DNA of 64,000 nt from Haemonchus contortus (lineage: Eukaryota > Nematoda > Chromadorea > Rhabditida > Trichostrongylidae). The notes beneath the pieces were generated by a model, which was given only the letters and a program-made list of their open reading frames with translations, made no database searches and was not told the DNA's origin. The position numbers and the translations under genes were made by a program. The stretch's first letter is position 1. Each line of letters opens with the position of its first letter. The DNA is taken from the NCBI GenBank assembly GCA_000469685.2, contig LS997567.1, forward strand, positions 6,775,374-6,839,373, written 5' to 3'. Shown in pieces: positions 46,226-57,835 of the stretch.

Positions 46226-46302
46226 CGGATACTATATGATAAGACAAGGTCCTCCAAAACTTCGGGTGATCAACAGAAATGCACGTGGGCCATAATGCTT
46301 AA

Positions 46303-46453
46303 AGGCACCGTTCGCGATGATTCAATGGGCGGGTGTGTCGATGACGTGTCCGCCTCTCATTCGATGTCACGTCAGACAGCCAGACGTGACATCAAATGAG
46401 AGGAGGACACGTCATCGACACACCCGCCCATTGAATCATCGCGAACTGTGCCT
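46303..46453. mobile_element. TTAA-flanked foldback MITE
   Basis: A 151-bp near-perfect palindrome. Each arm reads inwards AGGCAC, then one variable base, then GTTCGCGATGATTCAATGGG, CGGGTGTGTCGATGACGTGT and on to GATGTCACGTC, with only four mismatches and a central loop of about 10 nt. It is bordered by TTAA on both sides (46299-46302 and 46454-46457). A TTAA duplication with short inverted-repeat ends is the mark of piggyBac-type transposition. No coding capacity. Confidence 0.8.
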
Positions 46454-46832
46454 TTAAGTCTGCATGACACTACGTAGTGTTATTGTAGTGTAGCCTTATC
46501 GCCTTCCAGTTCCAAACCACTTCTTAAAGTTGTAGCAGCTCAACATCTGCTATAACACATTTGAAACTAATCACAATTCAGGAGGGTGGGGGTGGAAGGG
46601 TGAAGAGAAGTGTGGGGATGTAGTGCAAAAAGAGGAGTCTAGACTATTATTCTGAAGGTACGGTGCATGTTTTTTGAAACATCCCTCAATTTACCAGCTT
46701 CTGAACTCACCGGTCTCCAATCTAAGGAGTTGAGTGATTGGGTAAACTTCTCATAAAGCCTGAGGAGAAACCTCGGTAATGCATAGGTATCTAGCTTAAG
46801 TAGAATAGTGGACGTTATGATGCAAAACAGTG

Positions 46833-48041
46833 CAGATCCGGAAACCTGTTGTAATTTTTATGAATTATATAATAGAATATTTTATAATAGAATATAATAG
46901 AATATTTTATACTATTCAACTCGCCCAATATGTAAACAAGTCACTACGCTGTATGAAAACCGGGTGTGGTGCGTTAGTAACGAAATGGTCGCGTCGCGGT
47001 GAGAGGGGCGTCGCGCGCGAAGGGATGTAGCAGGGTGCAGCAGTAGGTAAAAAAATGCAAGAACAAAAGCACTAATGGTAGAACTATGCATAAAAAATGA
47101 TCGTATATCGATTGAGCTGTATGAAGAACGCTAGAGCTGTAATAACGGCGAATGAGTGGTCCGCGACAGCCGCGTGCGGCAAATCGATTACCCAAAATCG
47201 TTCCTAACGCCCGTCTCCCATGAAAACCAAATCAGCAAAAATTACTTGTAACCGTAAAATAGCATGTCGTTTGTTCGAACCGTATTACCGCTCACACATG
47301 ACGCACTCGCCCCACCCCCTGCTAACTCTGTATATAACCGTTACCGACCACCGGTAACGATTCACAATTGAAATTCCTCAGCCATGGAACACATGGAAAG
47401 ACCACATGTAACATCCATCTCTACTACATTATGGTGCGCCGCGGGTTATATTCCGCGGGTTTGCTTTTCCAAGTCAACGTAGGAAATTCCAGTAAACTTT
47501 CTGAAGGCAATGTTTTTGAGGATGTTACTCGGTGAAAGAGCACTCCTTTTCAATTAATTGCGAGACATGGTTTTCACATGTATAGTGAATTAGAAACTAT
47601 TCATTAAAAAGTATACAGGAGTAATAAACAGAGTAATTTGGAAAAATTGTCGGGTTGGATGGCGTGAATAGGATTTCGCTTCTTTACAGAATTGGTTCTT
47701 TTACACATCATGATTCTCTTTGACGACTATGAAATGGTTCTGGAAAAGTGCATCCGTTGATTTACACCCCAAATCCCACCATCGTGTTGATTCATTCAAT
47801 TTACCAATCGGCCTACTCCGGAGAGCCCAATAACGAGCACCGTAGCCCCAGCTTTCTGCCGCTACCATTCAAGCAAGGACAGAAAATCCTAAAAAGAGAA
47901 CTTTTCTCATCTATAAATTGTGAGACATGGTTTCAAATATAGTGCATTACGAATAACTATTATACAGAAAGTTTAAAAGAATAGAATATTATTGAAAATT
48001 GAGACTGAACCATCACTGTATACCCCTTCTTTCACCTCAAC
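46833..48041 (+). repeat. Composite repeat C, copy C3 (body only, interrupted)
   Basis: Body without the SINE head. It matches copy C4 from about AATCC(A/G)GAA to TGAACCATCAC. MITE M6 splits it at CTGTATGAAAACC. A segment between AAAATCCTAAAA and GAACTTTTCTCATC, about 300 bp in C4, is deleted. The right edge is cut by the mariner derivative at 48042. The body carries the TATATAACCGTTACCGACCA motif and the duplicated GACATGGTTT blocks. Confidence 0.72.
46962..47219 (+). mobile_element. Mutator-like MITE, copy M6, nested in C3
   Basis: A 258-bp copy flanked by a perfect 9-bp duplication ATGAAAACC (46953-46961 and 47220-47228). The uninterrupted form of the target is visible in composite copy C4 at about 50848, where GCTGTATGGAAACCAACTC runs on without the MITE. 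That gives direct proof of both insertion and duplication length. Confidence 0.92.
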
Positions 48042-48043
48042 TA

Positions 48044-48615
48044 CAGGGGTGCCCAAAAAAAAAGAGACACTCCCACTGCTCAGCTTGTACCACCAATGTG
48101 ATCTAACTTTATTAAATTCTGACTGAATATTACCACCCGCAAAATCAACAACACATTGTACTCGATCACGAAATTCTTCAATACCCTTCCGCACGAACGA
48201 AATCAAAAGTTTTTGCCAAGCAAATTTGATGTGTCGTCTGAGGTCGGCGAGGCTCGTCTCTCACGACATCGTAGACCATTGCGGAGTTGTCGGGGCTACA
48301 GGAAGTCAGCGGTCTTCCAGATCCTAAGCAACGATGCCCAGGAATCTGTCCGTGAGCGACTCGACTGAGAAAGTTGCGTATCTGCTTGTTGCCGACCGAT
48401 ATCCCATAAGTCGTCTTGAGCGCGTCCGCAATGGCAGACGGCTTCATATTTTGATGCCGATATAGGAACCACACGAGTTCCTGCTTCCTTTCATTAAGCA
48501 ACATTCTTAGTACAATTTACCCAATCACAATCTTCTGCTGCTTCAATCGGTGCGACGTATTCCGCCCTGGATTAGGCCCCATGCATAGTGTCTCTTTTTT
48601 TTTGGGGCACCCCTG
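48044..48615 (-). mobile_element. Tc1/mariner-type element, internally deleted
   Basis: A 572-bp element with inverted termini CAGGGGTGCCC followed by an A run and GAGACAC, flanked by TA at 48042-48043 and 48616-48617. On the minus strand a 108-codon frame starts MLLNERKQELVWFLYRHQNM (48504). Its helix-turn-helix-like segment KPSAIADALKTTYG, followed by GSGRPLTS, resembles the DNA-binding region of IS630/Tc1/mariner transposases. After a frameshift near 48200 the sequence reads LLISFVRKGIEEFRDRVQ, then CVVDFAGGNIQSEF, like a transposase C-terminus. The DDE/D catalytic middle is missing, so it is non-autonomous. Confidence 0.85.
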
Positions 48616-48819
48616 TATGTCTTTCATCAAGACATCGCCTCCATTCATGTGAGCCGTGCAACGGATGAGTGGCTGCAATGCCAATAAATAAGCGTCCTAC
48701 CATGGCCAGCCTGCAGTCCCGATCTCAATCGAACAGCGCGAACAGACTATTCCACAGGAACTGAGAATGTCATGCTTGCCTGGAAGGTCAATCAAACACT
48801 ATCCTACTTATATAATCGG

Positions 48820-49151
<332 letters not shown>

Positions 49152-49179
49152 CCGGAAGTTCATGACTCCTGTCCCCGAG

Positions 49180-49720
49180 GACCGAAAGCGTTCAAACTTG
49201 GTAGGAGTTCAGGCGGCAGGATGGAAACACTTTCAGCGGGTTGCAGGACCGGACTCCGCCCAAAGGGGCGGGGTTTGAGAGGGATAAATGTATGAGCGAA
49301 AATTCAGAACTCGTTTCCCCGTGATCCTAGAGCACTCAAACTCGGTAGGAGTACGGGCGGCAGGATCAGAACACTTATGGCAGGTGGCAGGACCAGACTC
49401 CGCCTACAATGAGCGGAGTGTGAGCAAAAATTCGTTACCTTTGTTCCCGTGCACCTAGAGCGTTCAAATTCAGTAGGGGTCATAGGAACAGGATAGGAAC
49501 ACTCACTGTAGGTGGCAGGACCAGACCCTTCCCATGGGGGGCGGGGATTGCGCGAAAATTGTCAATTTAGCCCTGAAGCCTTCAAACTTGGCAGGAGTAC
49601 AGGAGACAGGATGGGAACACTTAGTATAGGTGGCAGGAAAGGACCTCGCCCACAGGGGCGGGGTTTGCGCGAAAATTAACAATTTGGCCATAGGGCGTTC
49701 AGAGTATTCCTATTGCACGA
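49180..49720 (+). repeat. Degenerate minisatellite, about 117-143 bp period
   Basis: Units anchored at GCGTTCAAACTTGG or its variants lie at 49189, 49332, 49460, 49578 and 49695 (last partial). Each continues with a GTAGGAGT-like word, CAGGATGGGAACACTT, GGTGGCAGGACCAGACTC and a GGGGCGGGGTTTG-like end with GCGAAAATT. The period shortens from left to right (143, 128, 118, 117). It lies between the TG tract and the terminal hairpin of the Helitron-like element. Confidence 0.85.
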
Positions 49721-49863
49721 AAATTTCACGGAGGGACGCTTCCTTAGCCCATCTGTGCTTTTTTCTCTGAATAATAATTTTCTTTGTTATACTATACGAT
49801 GTTCTTACCGGACACACTCATAAGAAGGAGGGAAGCCCGGCGTTAGCCGGGCGGCCCGACTGG

Positions 49864-50134
49864 TAAATACATAGAGCGATAAATGCGGTTTGATAAATGT
49901 CAATAGCTACATTATTGAGTAAATGTATCTGGCAGTCGTTAAACGAAACCCTTGTCTTCATTGAAGGGCTTCTCAAGTGGGTGATCCCTGGAATCGTGCA
50001 GGCTGTCGAGGGGAAACATCCTCAGAGCTTTAGTAGAAAAACTCTGCAGATAGAGAACTAGAAAAACTGGGCCCTTTATGAAGTTTAAATTCTAGAAGAA
50101 ACCTTCATGAAGACTTGAAGCTGATGATTTTGAG
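49864..50134. other. No gene recognised
   Basis: Spacer between the Helitron-like end and composite copy C4; nothing was seen. Confidence 0.3.
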
Positions 50135-51945
50135 TGATTAACGTAGAACTTGATTGGCTCGGGGCTTCGGGGTCGTTAGTTGGTACAAGACTCGTCTGGG
50201 AGGATAAAAGCCTTGACTTGCACATCGGCTGGCAACCGCAAGTTGTTGTATAGGCCACATACGCATTCAATTCGCCACCACGATTCTGAATGGATGTCGA
50301 ATGCGTGGTGGCATCCAACAGACGGGATTGATTGACGTCCCAGGCACTCATGTTCGTGCTACCTTCCTTTCCCATCCAGGTCCATGGGCTTCCTACAGCT
50401 CTTCAAGCCACGAAGGACCAATATGAAATCACACCCTCCCAGCGGGACAAGACGCGTAACCCGAGACACACTAAAACGCCTCCAAATGCCCGTCATATAT
50501 ATATAGAAAAAAGTACTTTTGTCGAGGTCCACAGTATCGATGACACTGCGCTGGGGGGGGGGGGAAGGGTTACTGTATCACACGTTCATGGGAATTAGAA
50601 ATCAGACCTGTTTCAGAGTAGTAATCGGACTTGTTTCAGAGGGTTCGCATCCATGCAAGCGCCCAGTATGAGAGCTCACCTAATGAATGTTATGCAAGCT
50701 TGTCGTTCGTTGGAGGACACCAGAAAGTATTACATCGCTCTTAGAACCTTACCTATACTCAAATCCAGAATACCATTTGTAATTCCCGTTAGTATTTTAT
50801 ACTATTCAACACATACAATAGTCTATACAAGTCACTACGCTGTATGGAAACCAACTCAGCACCAAATTACTTGTAATTGTATAATAGTATGCCATTCACT
50901 CAAACCACACATGACGCACTAATCTCACCCCTTGCTAATTACGTATATAACCGATACCGATCACCGGCATCGATTCACAATTGGAATTCGTCCGAACAAA
51001 TTGTTAACATTACCGATGCGCATCCAGAACCACCTCTACTACATTGTGTTGCGCCGTATATTGCGCGCGTTTGCTTTTCGAAGTAAACGTTGGAAATTTC
51101 AATAAACTTTCTAAAGGAAGATGTTTTTGAGGATGCTCCTTGGTGAAAAGGCACTCCTTTTCAATTAACTGCGAGACATGGTTTTCAAATATATAGTGAA
51201 CTAGAAACTTATCCTTAAAAAGTATATAGGAATAATAAGCGGAGTAATTTGGAAAAATTGTCGGGTTGGATGGTATTAACAGGATTTCACTTCTTTACAA
51301 ACCTGGCCCTTTTACATATCATATTCCCCTCTAAAACTATGAAATGGTTTTGGAAAAATGCATCCGTTGATGTACACGACGAATTCCACCATTACGTTGA
51401 GTCACTCAATTTACCCATCAGCCTACTTTGGAGAGCCCAATATCGAGCACCGGAGTCCTAGTTTCCTACCGTTACCATTCAAGCAAGGACAGAAAATCCT
51501 AAAAGAGACCTTCCCCCCCCCCCCCTCTTACCCGCCACACGAACTAGGGTTAGGTTTCTCTGCATCAAAGGCATAGGGAGCACCTCCCCCTATTTCCCAA
51601 ATGGTGCCCGTATACTAGCGAAGTCGTGGTACTCCAAACGACATATTAGACGAATTGGCTGAGAATAATGATAAACTCGTACAAAAATGATATCATCAAG
51701 TCGTATGTTTCGTATATATCGCAAGCTACTTTTCGAAGCCAAAGTCGAAAATTCCAGAAAAAGTCCCCTGGAAGCATGCTGTAAGGCGTACACAAATAAA
51801 AGAACTTTTCTCATCTATAAATTGTAAGACATGGTTTTGATGTAGTGCATTACGAATAAGCATTCTACCTGAAATTTAGAAGAACACAACACTATTAAAA
51901 AAAATAGAGACTGAACCATTACAGCTACTCCTTCTTTACAGTTTG
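50135..51945 (+). repeat. Composite repeat C, copy C4 (longest)
   Basis: Starts within the SINE head region (its A and B boxes are lost; GTTAGTTGGTACAAGACTCG is the first clear family word). It crosses the conserved junction GACGGGATTGATTGACGTCC and CCATCCAGGTCCATGG at 50320-50390, and runs through the full body to GAGACTGAACCATTACAG. It contains a 12-nt G tract (50553-50564), a 13-nt C tract (51513-51525), the motif ATAACCGATACCGATCACCG and two related blocks near 51060-51210 and 51715-51850. No open frame exceeds 96 codons. Confidence 0.75.
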
Positions 51946-52377
51946 CAGCAAAACAGAAGATATGAATGTAAACTCATTACGAGCGCTGAGCTCTTATAGT
52001 GACTTTGCGGTTAAATAAAATGCAGTGGACGCAAAATTTCACAGACAGCATATTCCCTTTCATAACCCTGTTTGAATGCGCAAATCCTCGTTGGTCACAA
52101 TATGACGTGTCGAAAAGGGCAAGCACACGGGGATGGTGATGAGGTAGCTCTACTCGCTCTTAAAGTGCAGTCATGAGCCCAAGCCAAAAGGATCTCTTTT
52201 TGTCACCAAGAAAAGCAGAAGAAAGTCTTTCTTCAGTCATGAACTAGAAGTTCACATATGTGAATGCGAAATATCCATTGCAAGCACTCGCGTTAGAGTA
52301 ATCCGACCATCGGTCCTGATTCAAATATTCGAGTGACGCATGATTCAAATGTTTTTATATTTATTAGCGGCGTATGA
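51946..52377. other. No gene recognised
   Basis: Spacer between composite C4 and reverse transcriptase fragment R2. Confidence 0.3.
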
Positions 52378-52720
52378 GTGAGTTGTTGTTGGAGGGCACC
52401 ACGAGTATCCACGACTAGCCTCATGTCCTTACTGTCAAAGACGCTGCTCTCCAATCTTCAAGTGGACAAAGGCTGTTTGTGTGAACTCCCTGATGTCCTC
52501 TTTTCTGATCCAATCCAGTCGCGTCCTTCCACGGGCCTATCTGAGCGTCCCCATTTCAACGGAGTGAAGCTGTCTTTTATGATTATTACTTACAGGTTGG
52601 GGCTCGCTGCCATAGAGCATCGTGGACCTAACAACTGCCCTGCTCACTTCTTTGAGCAACACAGAGAAGCGCCGATCTTAGAGGATACCGATGGACCTCC
52701 TTCATATCATCCACACACCT
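52378..52720 (-). pseudogene. Decayed non-LTR retrotransposon reverse transcriptase fragment R2
   Basis: On the minus strand a frame reads AVVRSTMLYGSEPQPVSNNH, then KRQLHSVEMGTLR, a stop where tryptophan is expected, then ARGRTRLDWIRKEDIREF. LYGSE followed by an HSVEM-type helix and LRW-ARGRTR is the pattern of the C-terminal RT segment of LINE-type elements. It aligns by eye with the HERRLHSTEKRPLRWARGR segment of fragment R1, so both likely come from one family. The catalytic part is absent. Confidence 0.7.
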
Positions 52721-53628
52721 TTATTCGGGCTTTTACAGCCTTCTACACGCTGCCAACAGAGGATGCATAACTCCTTGAGTATAGGGACTCCTATAACCTT
52801 CCGCTAACCCCACTGTGATTCTGAATAGAAGCAGGATGTGGGGCGTACACCAAAAAAAGATCGTTAGTGCCTAACATCTTAATTTTTCTCCTTTATTCAG
52901 AACTTGGCACAAGCATAGAAACTCTTGATCGAACTTGGTCAGAAGCGAGAAATTTCTCAGCTTTTTCTCTTAAGCTATCTTCATTGCCACGTTCAATTCG
53001 CCATCTTTCGTTACTTTAAAAACATAATTAGAAGTTAAAACACCGCTTTTTTCGACACTGAAGCCATTTCCGCCTGTTTCGAAAAAAAAGTCAGGAATAC
53101 CACTTGGAGCATCCCAGTAGAATGGTAAAATCGGCGGGAAAACCCAACAGTGGAGGTTTTGAGAAATAGTGTGATTTTATACACCTCAAACAACATTGGA
53201 AGAGCATTCCGTCCTAAAAAAACTGTTCATTGAGTTATTTGTTCTTTGTGAAATCCATTGGACACTCATCAGTTTCTGTCTATTGTGAAATCATCTAGTC
53301 GTTATCGTGGTTTCCCTGTCAAAGAAGCCTTTTTGAGTGACGGTCGTCATGTGTCGGGGAGTTGCTCTTTGACACTGGCGATAAGGTGGTTTACAGATGT
53401 TCTGCTTTCAAAATAGAGTTTTTCAACAAGTGAATCGTGAAAATCAGCTATTGGCATTTTTACAAGTTATTAAACAGCAATCGTAAGTATTGAGGATTGA
53501 ATGACACATTCCAGAGAGAAACTTCCTCCCACGAATGCATTCATGAGAAGATCGAATCCCCTTAACACTTGCAAAACTTCTGATCCCCCACAGCCTATTC
53601 TTTTCTATCGGTAATCTAGGTGCTGAAG
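52721..53628. other. No gene recognised
   Basis: No known repeat and no supported frame. Confidence 0.35.
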
Positions 53629-53931
53629 GCGAATGTAGTGTAGTGGCAAATGGCATTTCATACAAGCATGATCACGGGTTCAAATTCCGGATCGATATTC
53701 GCCTAGACCGACCTAGCCTTCCACCCTTCCGGGTTCGGTTAATTGGTACCAGACTCGTCCAGGAGGATAAAAGCACTGACTTGTAAATCGGCTCGTCACC
53801 GCAAGCCGCTTTATGTATAGGCTACATAGCATCCATTACGCCATACGAATTTGCCTAGAAGTCGAATGCAGGGTTAATGGCACTTCATACAACAACGGGG
53901 TTAATCAAGGTCTGGAGACTTTAACTCTTAG
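53629..53931 (+). repeat. tRNA-related SINE, near full length
   Basis: Head GCGAATGTAGTGTAGTGGCA with B-box-like GGTTCAAATTCC at about 53678-53689. The body has GGTTAATTGGTACCAGACTC, AGGAGGATAAAAGCACTGAC and AAATCGGCTCGTCACCGCAA. The tail GGAGACTTTAACTCTTAGAC is the family 3' end. The B-box core is mutated from TCGAA to TCAAA. Confidence 0.82.
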
Positions 53932-54059
53932 ACTTCTACTGGTAATGTCTCAGAAATCAATGTCATCATTTTGAGTGTCTGATGCTACTGAAAGCTTCCA
54001 TGAAATCAAATTAAATTTCCCTGTCAAACTAAAAACTTGTTGGGAATGTGCTGCTCGGA

Positions 54060-54290
54060 GAGGAGATGGGCAGTAGGTACGGTTTTGTGTGATCGATCCG
54101 CCGCACGCGGCTGTCGCGGTTCATTTGCCTCGTTGTAACAGTTTTAGCTCAATCGCTCTGCGATTATTATTTATGGCATGAATCTATTATTAGTTATTTT
54201 GTTCCTGAATCTCTTACTGCTACTGCATTCTGCTACATTCCTTCGCGAGCGGCCGCAAAGCGACAATTTCGTTCCTACTGCACCACACCC
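54060..54290 (-). mobile_element. Mutator-like MITE, copy M7 (shortened)
   Basis: Runs from GAGGAGATGGGCAGTAGGTA to CTACTGCACCACACCC and is flanked by a perfect 9-bp duplication CTGCTCGGA (54051-54059 and 54291-54299). It is 231 bp, about 27 bp shorter than full copies through internal deletions (the ACAGTTTTAGCTCAATCG area and the GCGAGCGGCCGCAAAGCG end). It belongs to the CAGTAGG subfamily. Confidence 0.88.
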
Positions 54291-54299
54291 CTGCTCGGA

Positions 54300-54630
54300 G
54301 CGGACTTCTGCGAATGCGGAAGTTGCCGTAGAAACAGGACTTTTTTCCAGTTGAACGCCGAATTTTTATAGAGGCTGTGCGACGTCATTTTGCTTCGTTG
54401 GACACCTGAATGGATGCAACGATGTTTCATAATGGGTCTGATTCAAAGGTCTAAATGTACTAAGTGAAGATTAATTGTTGGGCGAGGAAGGACGTGATAC
54501 TATTAACTTGATTGATACTACACTGCCTTCGTGATTTATTACCTAATTGTATCATTTGATTGAAATGTAGTTGAAGAGGATTACCTGGAAAGAAAAAGCC
54601 AACGTCCAAAGTAAAAACTCGTTTTTTTTG
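54300..54630. other. No gene recognised
   Basis: Spacer of about 330 bp between a MITE and a SINE; nothing was seen. Confidence 0.3.
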
Positions 54631-54890
54631 CACTAATCAATCCCCTACTGGGATGCGCCCTGTCATTCGACTTCGGCCAGGAATCGTGGTGGCGTTTGAA
54701 AATGTCCCTATACATTGACTTTTGGAGCCCATCCTATGCACTATTCAGTACTTATATCTTCAAAGACAGTCTGGTACCAAATGAGCGACCCTAAAGGGGT
54801 AACAGGCGTGATTGGGCCGTAATGTCCCGAGATTCGATCCGCGGACCATACGCCTCCGACTGCGCCCCATTGCATTACACGCCCCTCCTC
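54631..54890 (-). repeat. tRNA-related SINE, diverged copy
   Basis: Reverse copy. TGCGCCCTGTCATTCGACTT, AATCGTGGTGGCGTTTGAAA, GTCTGGTACCAAATGAGCGA, a B-box-like CCGAGATTCGATCC and the head TGCATTACACGCCCCTCC keep the family order with many substitutions. Confidence 0.72.
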
Positions 54891-56947
54891 TAACATGGAG
54901 CGGCATGATTTCATACTGTTCAAAATATAGCCAGGGATAGTTTTTTTTGAGACTGCTCTATTTTGAGCATAAACGTAGCAACGGCATTTTGAAAAAAAAA
55001 ACCGTTAGCTAGCTGAACCCGGGCCCCATGCGTACAGGCACTCTTTGTTGCTAGCCCCATTCTCGATCACTCCCTACCGTTTCCCATCGTGGAGACGGCA
55101 AGAATAATTGCTATCCAGAAGAAGTTCACTTCAAAACGGGTTCAGAAATGATTCAGCAATGAATTTAAAGTAATTGGTTCACTTGTGTACAGGTTCAAAA
55201 GTGTAAATGTAAACTGTAAGGGCCACGTTCAATCAACAGCAGTAGGAAGTTGTTGACCTTCAGTCTCGACTGGGAACCAGTATCGGATGACAGATATCAT
55301 TCTGGCTGGGGTTCCGAATCATAATCGTAGCTGACAGATGGTGGACGAGTTAAACGATGTTTGAGTTTTTCGCAAGATCGATGAAAAACTGATGACTGTG
55401 GGTTTCTTTGTCAAAAAAAACAGCACAAAATCTATAACAAGAACGAGTAGTTCTTTGGAAAGCAGTTTTTTTTTGTTACAGAACGGATTAGGCCCCATCC
55501 TGAAAAGCTCAAACTCACTTTCAACCCCTCATTGAAGAGATATACCCCAAGATGACGGTGGGTAGTGTTTTCCGTCTCCAGCAATACGGTTATGTATCTA
55601 CTGAGTCAATTTCTGTGTAAGTCAACCACTGTGAATGATAGGTCTCCAATTGTTGGAAATTGATCTTTAGTAAGTGTTCTATCAGTTTTCATGGCCTTGC
55701 TGGTGCCATGTACATGTAGTGCAGGTAACATATAAGGGAGAGAATGTTGATACATAAATGTTTCATCCAAAGTGCCATCCATGCACCAGGAAGGACGTTG
55801 AAGTGATGAGCTTCGAAAGTAAGAAGAACAGCTCTGTCAGTTCAATCCTTCCCCCCCCCCATCCTATCTTTCACAAAGCCCTGCCAAATAACCTCAAACT
55901 TATGCCAATTCCCGAATTCTTCGCCAGAAACCGACTCTCAGCCTATTCAACTTCCAATGAAGCGACTGCCTGATAGGGATGGGGAGTGGGGAAGAGGAAT
56001 TGTGGATGAAGTAGGTAAATGCACATGCATATCAAAATTCCAAGCAAGCTCATTCGATTGATTCGACACAACTCATTCCAGCAGTAAAATGTTGCGTCCT
56101 GCTATCCCTTCTTAACTTTTATCATGATAGGCGTGGCCCTCCCATAAAACTCGAGTAGCCCAGAGCAATAGTTCGGGAAACTAGTGTGCTAGCTGCATCT
56201 ACCACCAGAGGCCACTATTGAGCTTCCGGTAAGGCACAAAGGCCTTAAACTGCAGAGCGAGATTGAGAATAGGCAAGGTAGAAACCGCACTCCGGTCAAT
56301 TCCCACAGACCAGGATATATTTTTTGGAATTTCCACGAATCGGATTTCCACACGGTATCGTGGCTTTATTTTAGGGGAGAGGAGGAGCTCCACACAGAAG
56401 TTCGGGTCTAATTGAATAAAAATTACTTTCCCCGATCCTCCATGAAAGATTTATTATGGGCATTTCCCATGTCGATAAGTGCCTGATGGTCCGGACTCGA
56501 TTCGGGATTTCATCCCCCAGTACTCATAGTTGCGCCTGTGACTGCCGCATCTCGATTTATAAAAAAGCTTCCTTCCTTCCAAGCTTTCATGCGAATCCGA
56601 GAATTTACACAGCGTAATATATGAGAGAACATTTCTTTATCAACATGCACTGCTTCAAAAGTTGGATAGCGAGCCTTCAATACCTTGCCTAAGAGTTCCC
56701 TTTTTTTACAAACGGCGTCACATTTTCATGTCCTATTAGAGATAACAATTATAAATTATACAGACATTTATTCCAAAAGGAATCGATCAGAAACGATGTG
56801 GTACCATGGAAAACGGCACTGTCAGTACGGCCACTCTTGTTTCCCCACCAAAACTCGACTCTCCCTGAACTTTCGGCCACAACCGGATATCTTTGTTTGT
56901 TCAATTTGTCAAAAAGCAGGCAATGTGGAGAAAAATATTAAGCGGTA
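54891..56947. other. No gene recognised
   Basis: Two kilobases with a 10-nt C tract (55851-55860) and short open frames. The start of a 135-codon frame (56685-57092) lies here, but it runs into a SINE fragment. Confidence 0.35.
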
Positions 56948-57012
56948 TGGGCCAAAGGTAAGTAGCACATTACCACAAGCATGGTCCGAAGATCAAATCC
57001 CGGATCAAAGGC
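56948..57012 (+). repeat. tRNA-related SINE, 5' head fragment only
   Basis: About 65 bp corresponding to the A-box to B-box region: GTAAGTAGCACATTACCACA, then GCATGGTCCGAAGATCAAAT and CCCGG. The body is absent. The fragment turns the family's GCAAGT into GTAAGT, which mimics a splice donor. Confidence 0.55.
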
Positions 57013-57783
57013 CATACTACTTTGTAGAATACATAGGGGCAGCCGAAAAAAAGGGTTCATCAGTAGGAAAAATTCCCCCTTCTCATTACTAAGGCGGAGC
57101 AATGTAATATAGTACAATACAACATACAAATACGAGTATTAAATATAATTGGTGTAATATGCTGTATGTACGCTGTATGTACTACTTGTAATGGCTGTGG
57201 TATACATACATGTATGTCAGTCAGTTCAGCTGTCATTGTTAGCGGTTGAATGCACCCACAAAAGGGTAAAGGAATTCAATGGTGTTATTGAAAAAAGTGG
57301 AATAATCGACAAAAAACACAATGGGAACGCCCGATGACGCGTGGGAGGAAAACGATGAGGGACTGGAAGACCTGGCAGCAGAAAAACGAAGAAGGAAAAC
57401 GAGTTCCTCACTACTTCTTCTTCAAAAAGTAGAAACCAACCAACAAAGGCAACATTCGCAGTGCTATCTGAGTAAACTCTGATCAATTGAGGCGGAAGTA
57501 ATAATGGGAAACCAATGAATGTACCCTATGATACTATGAGTACTATGAGATACTATCTATTACTCTTTTCTACTATAAATATGTAAAGGTTCTACGATGT
57601 TCCAGGCCCAGAGTTAAAGTATGGAAGATTCTGAGCGTAACTTTTTCCATCCACGAAATGATTACCAAAATTCTGCAGAAGGAGCTGGATACTTCCTACA
57701 ATCCTATATTCATTCATTATACAATTTATTGATTATAGTAACTGATGATCACAATCCATGATACGGGTGATTTCACATAACCG

Positions 57784-57835
<52 letters not shown>

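Noticed and set aside
46303..46453. Reading the palindrome as a transcription terminator or CRISPR-like repeat
   Set aside because: It is a single unit flanked by TTAA in a eukaryotic context, with no array or spacer structure.
56685..57092. 135-codon frame with two CxxC-like motifs and a GTAAGT donor
   Set aside because: The apparent donor is part of a SINE head fragment, and the frame has no recognisable zinc-binding fold.
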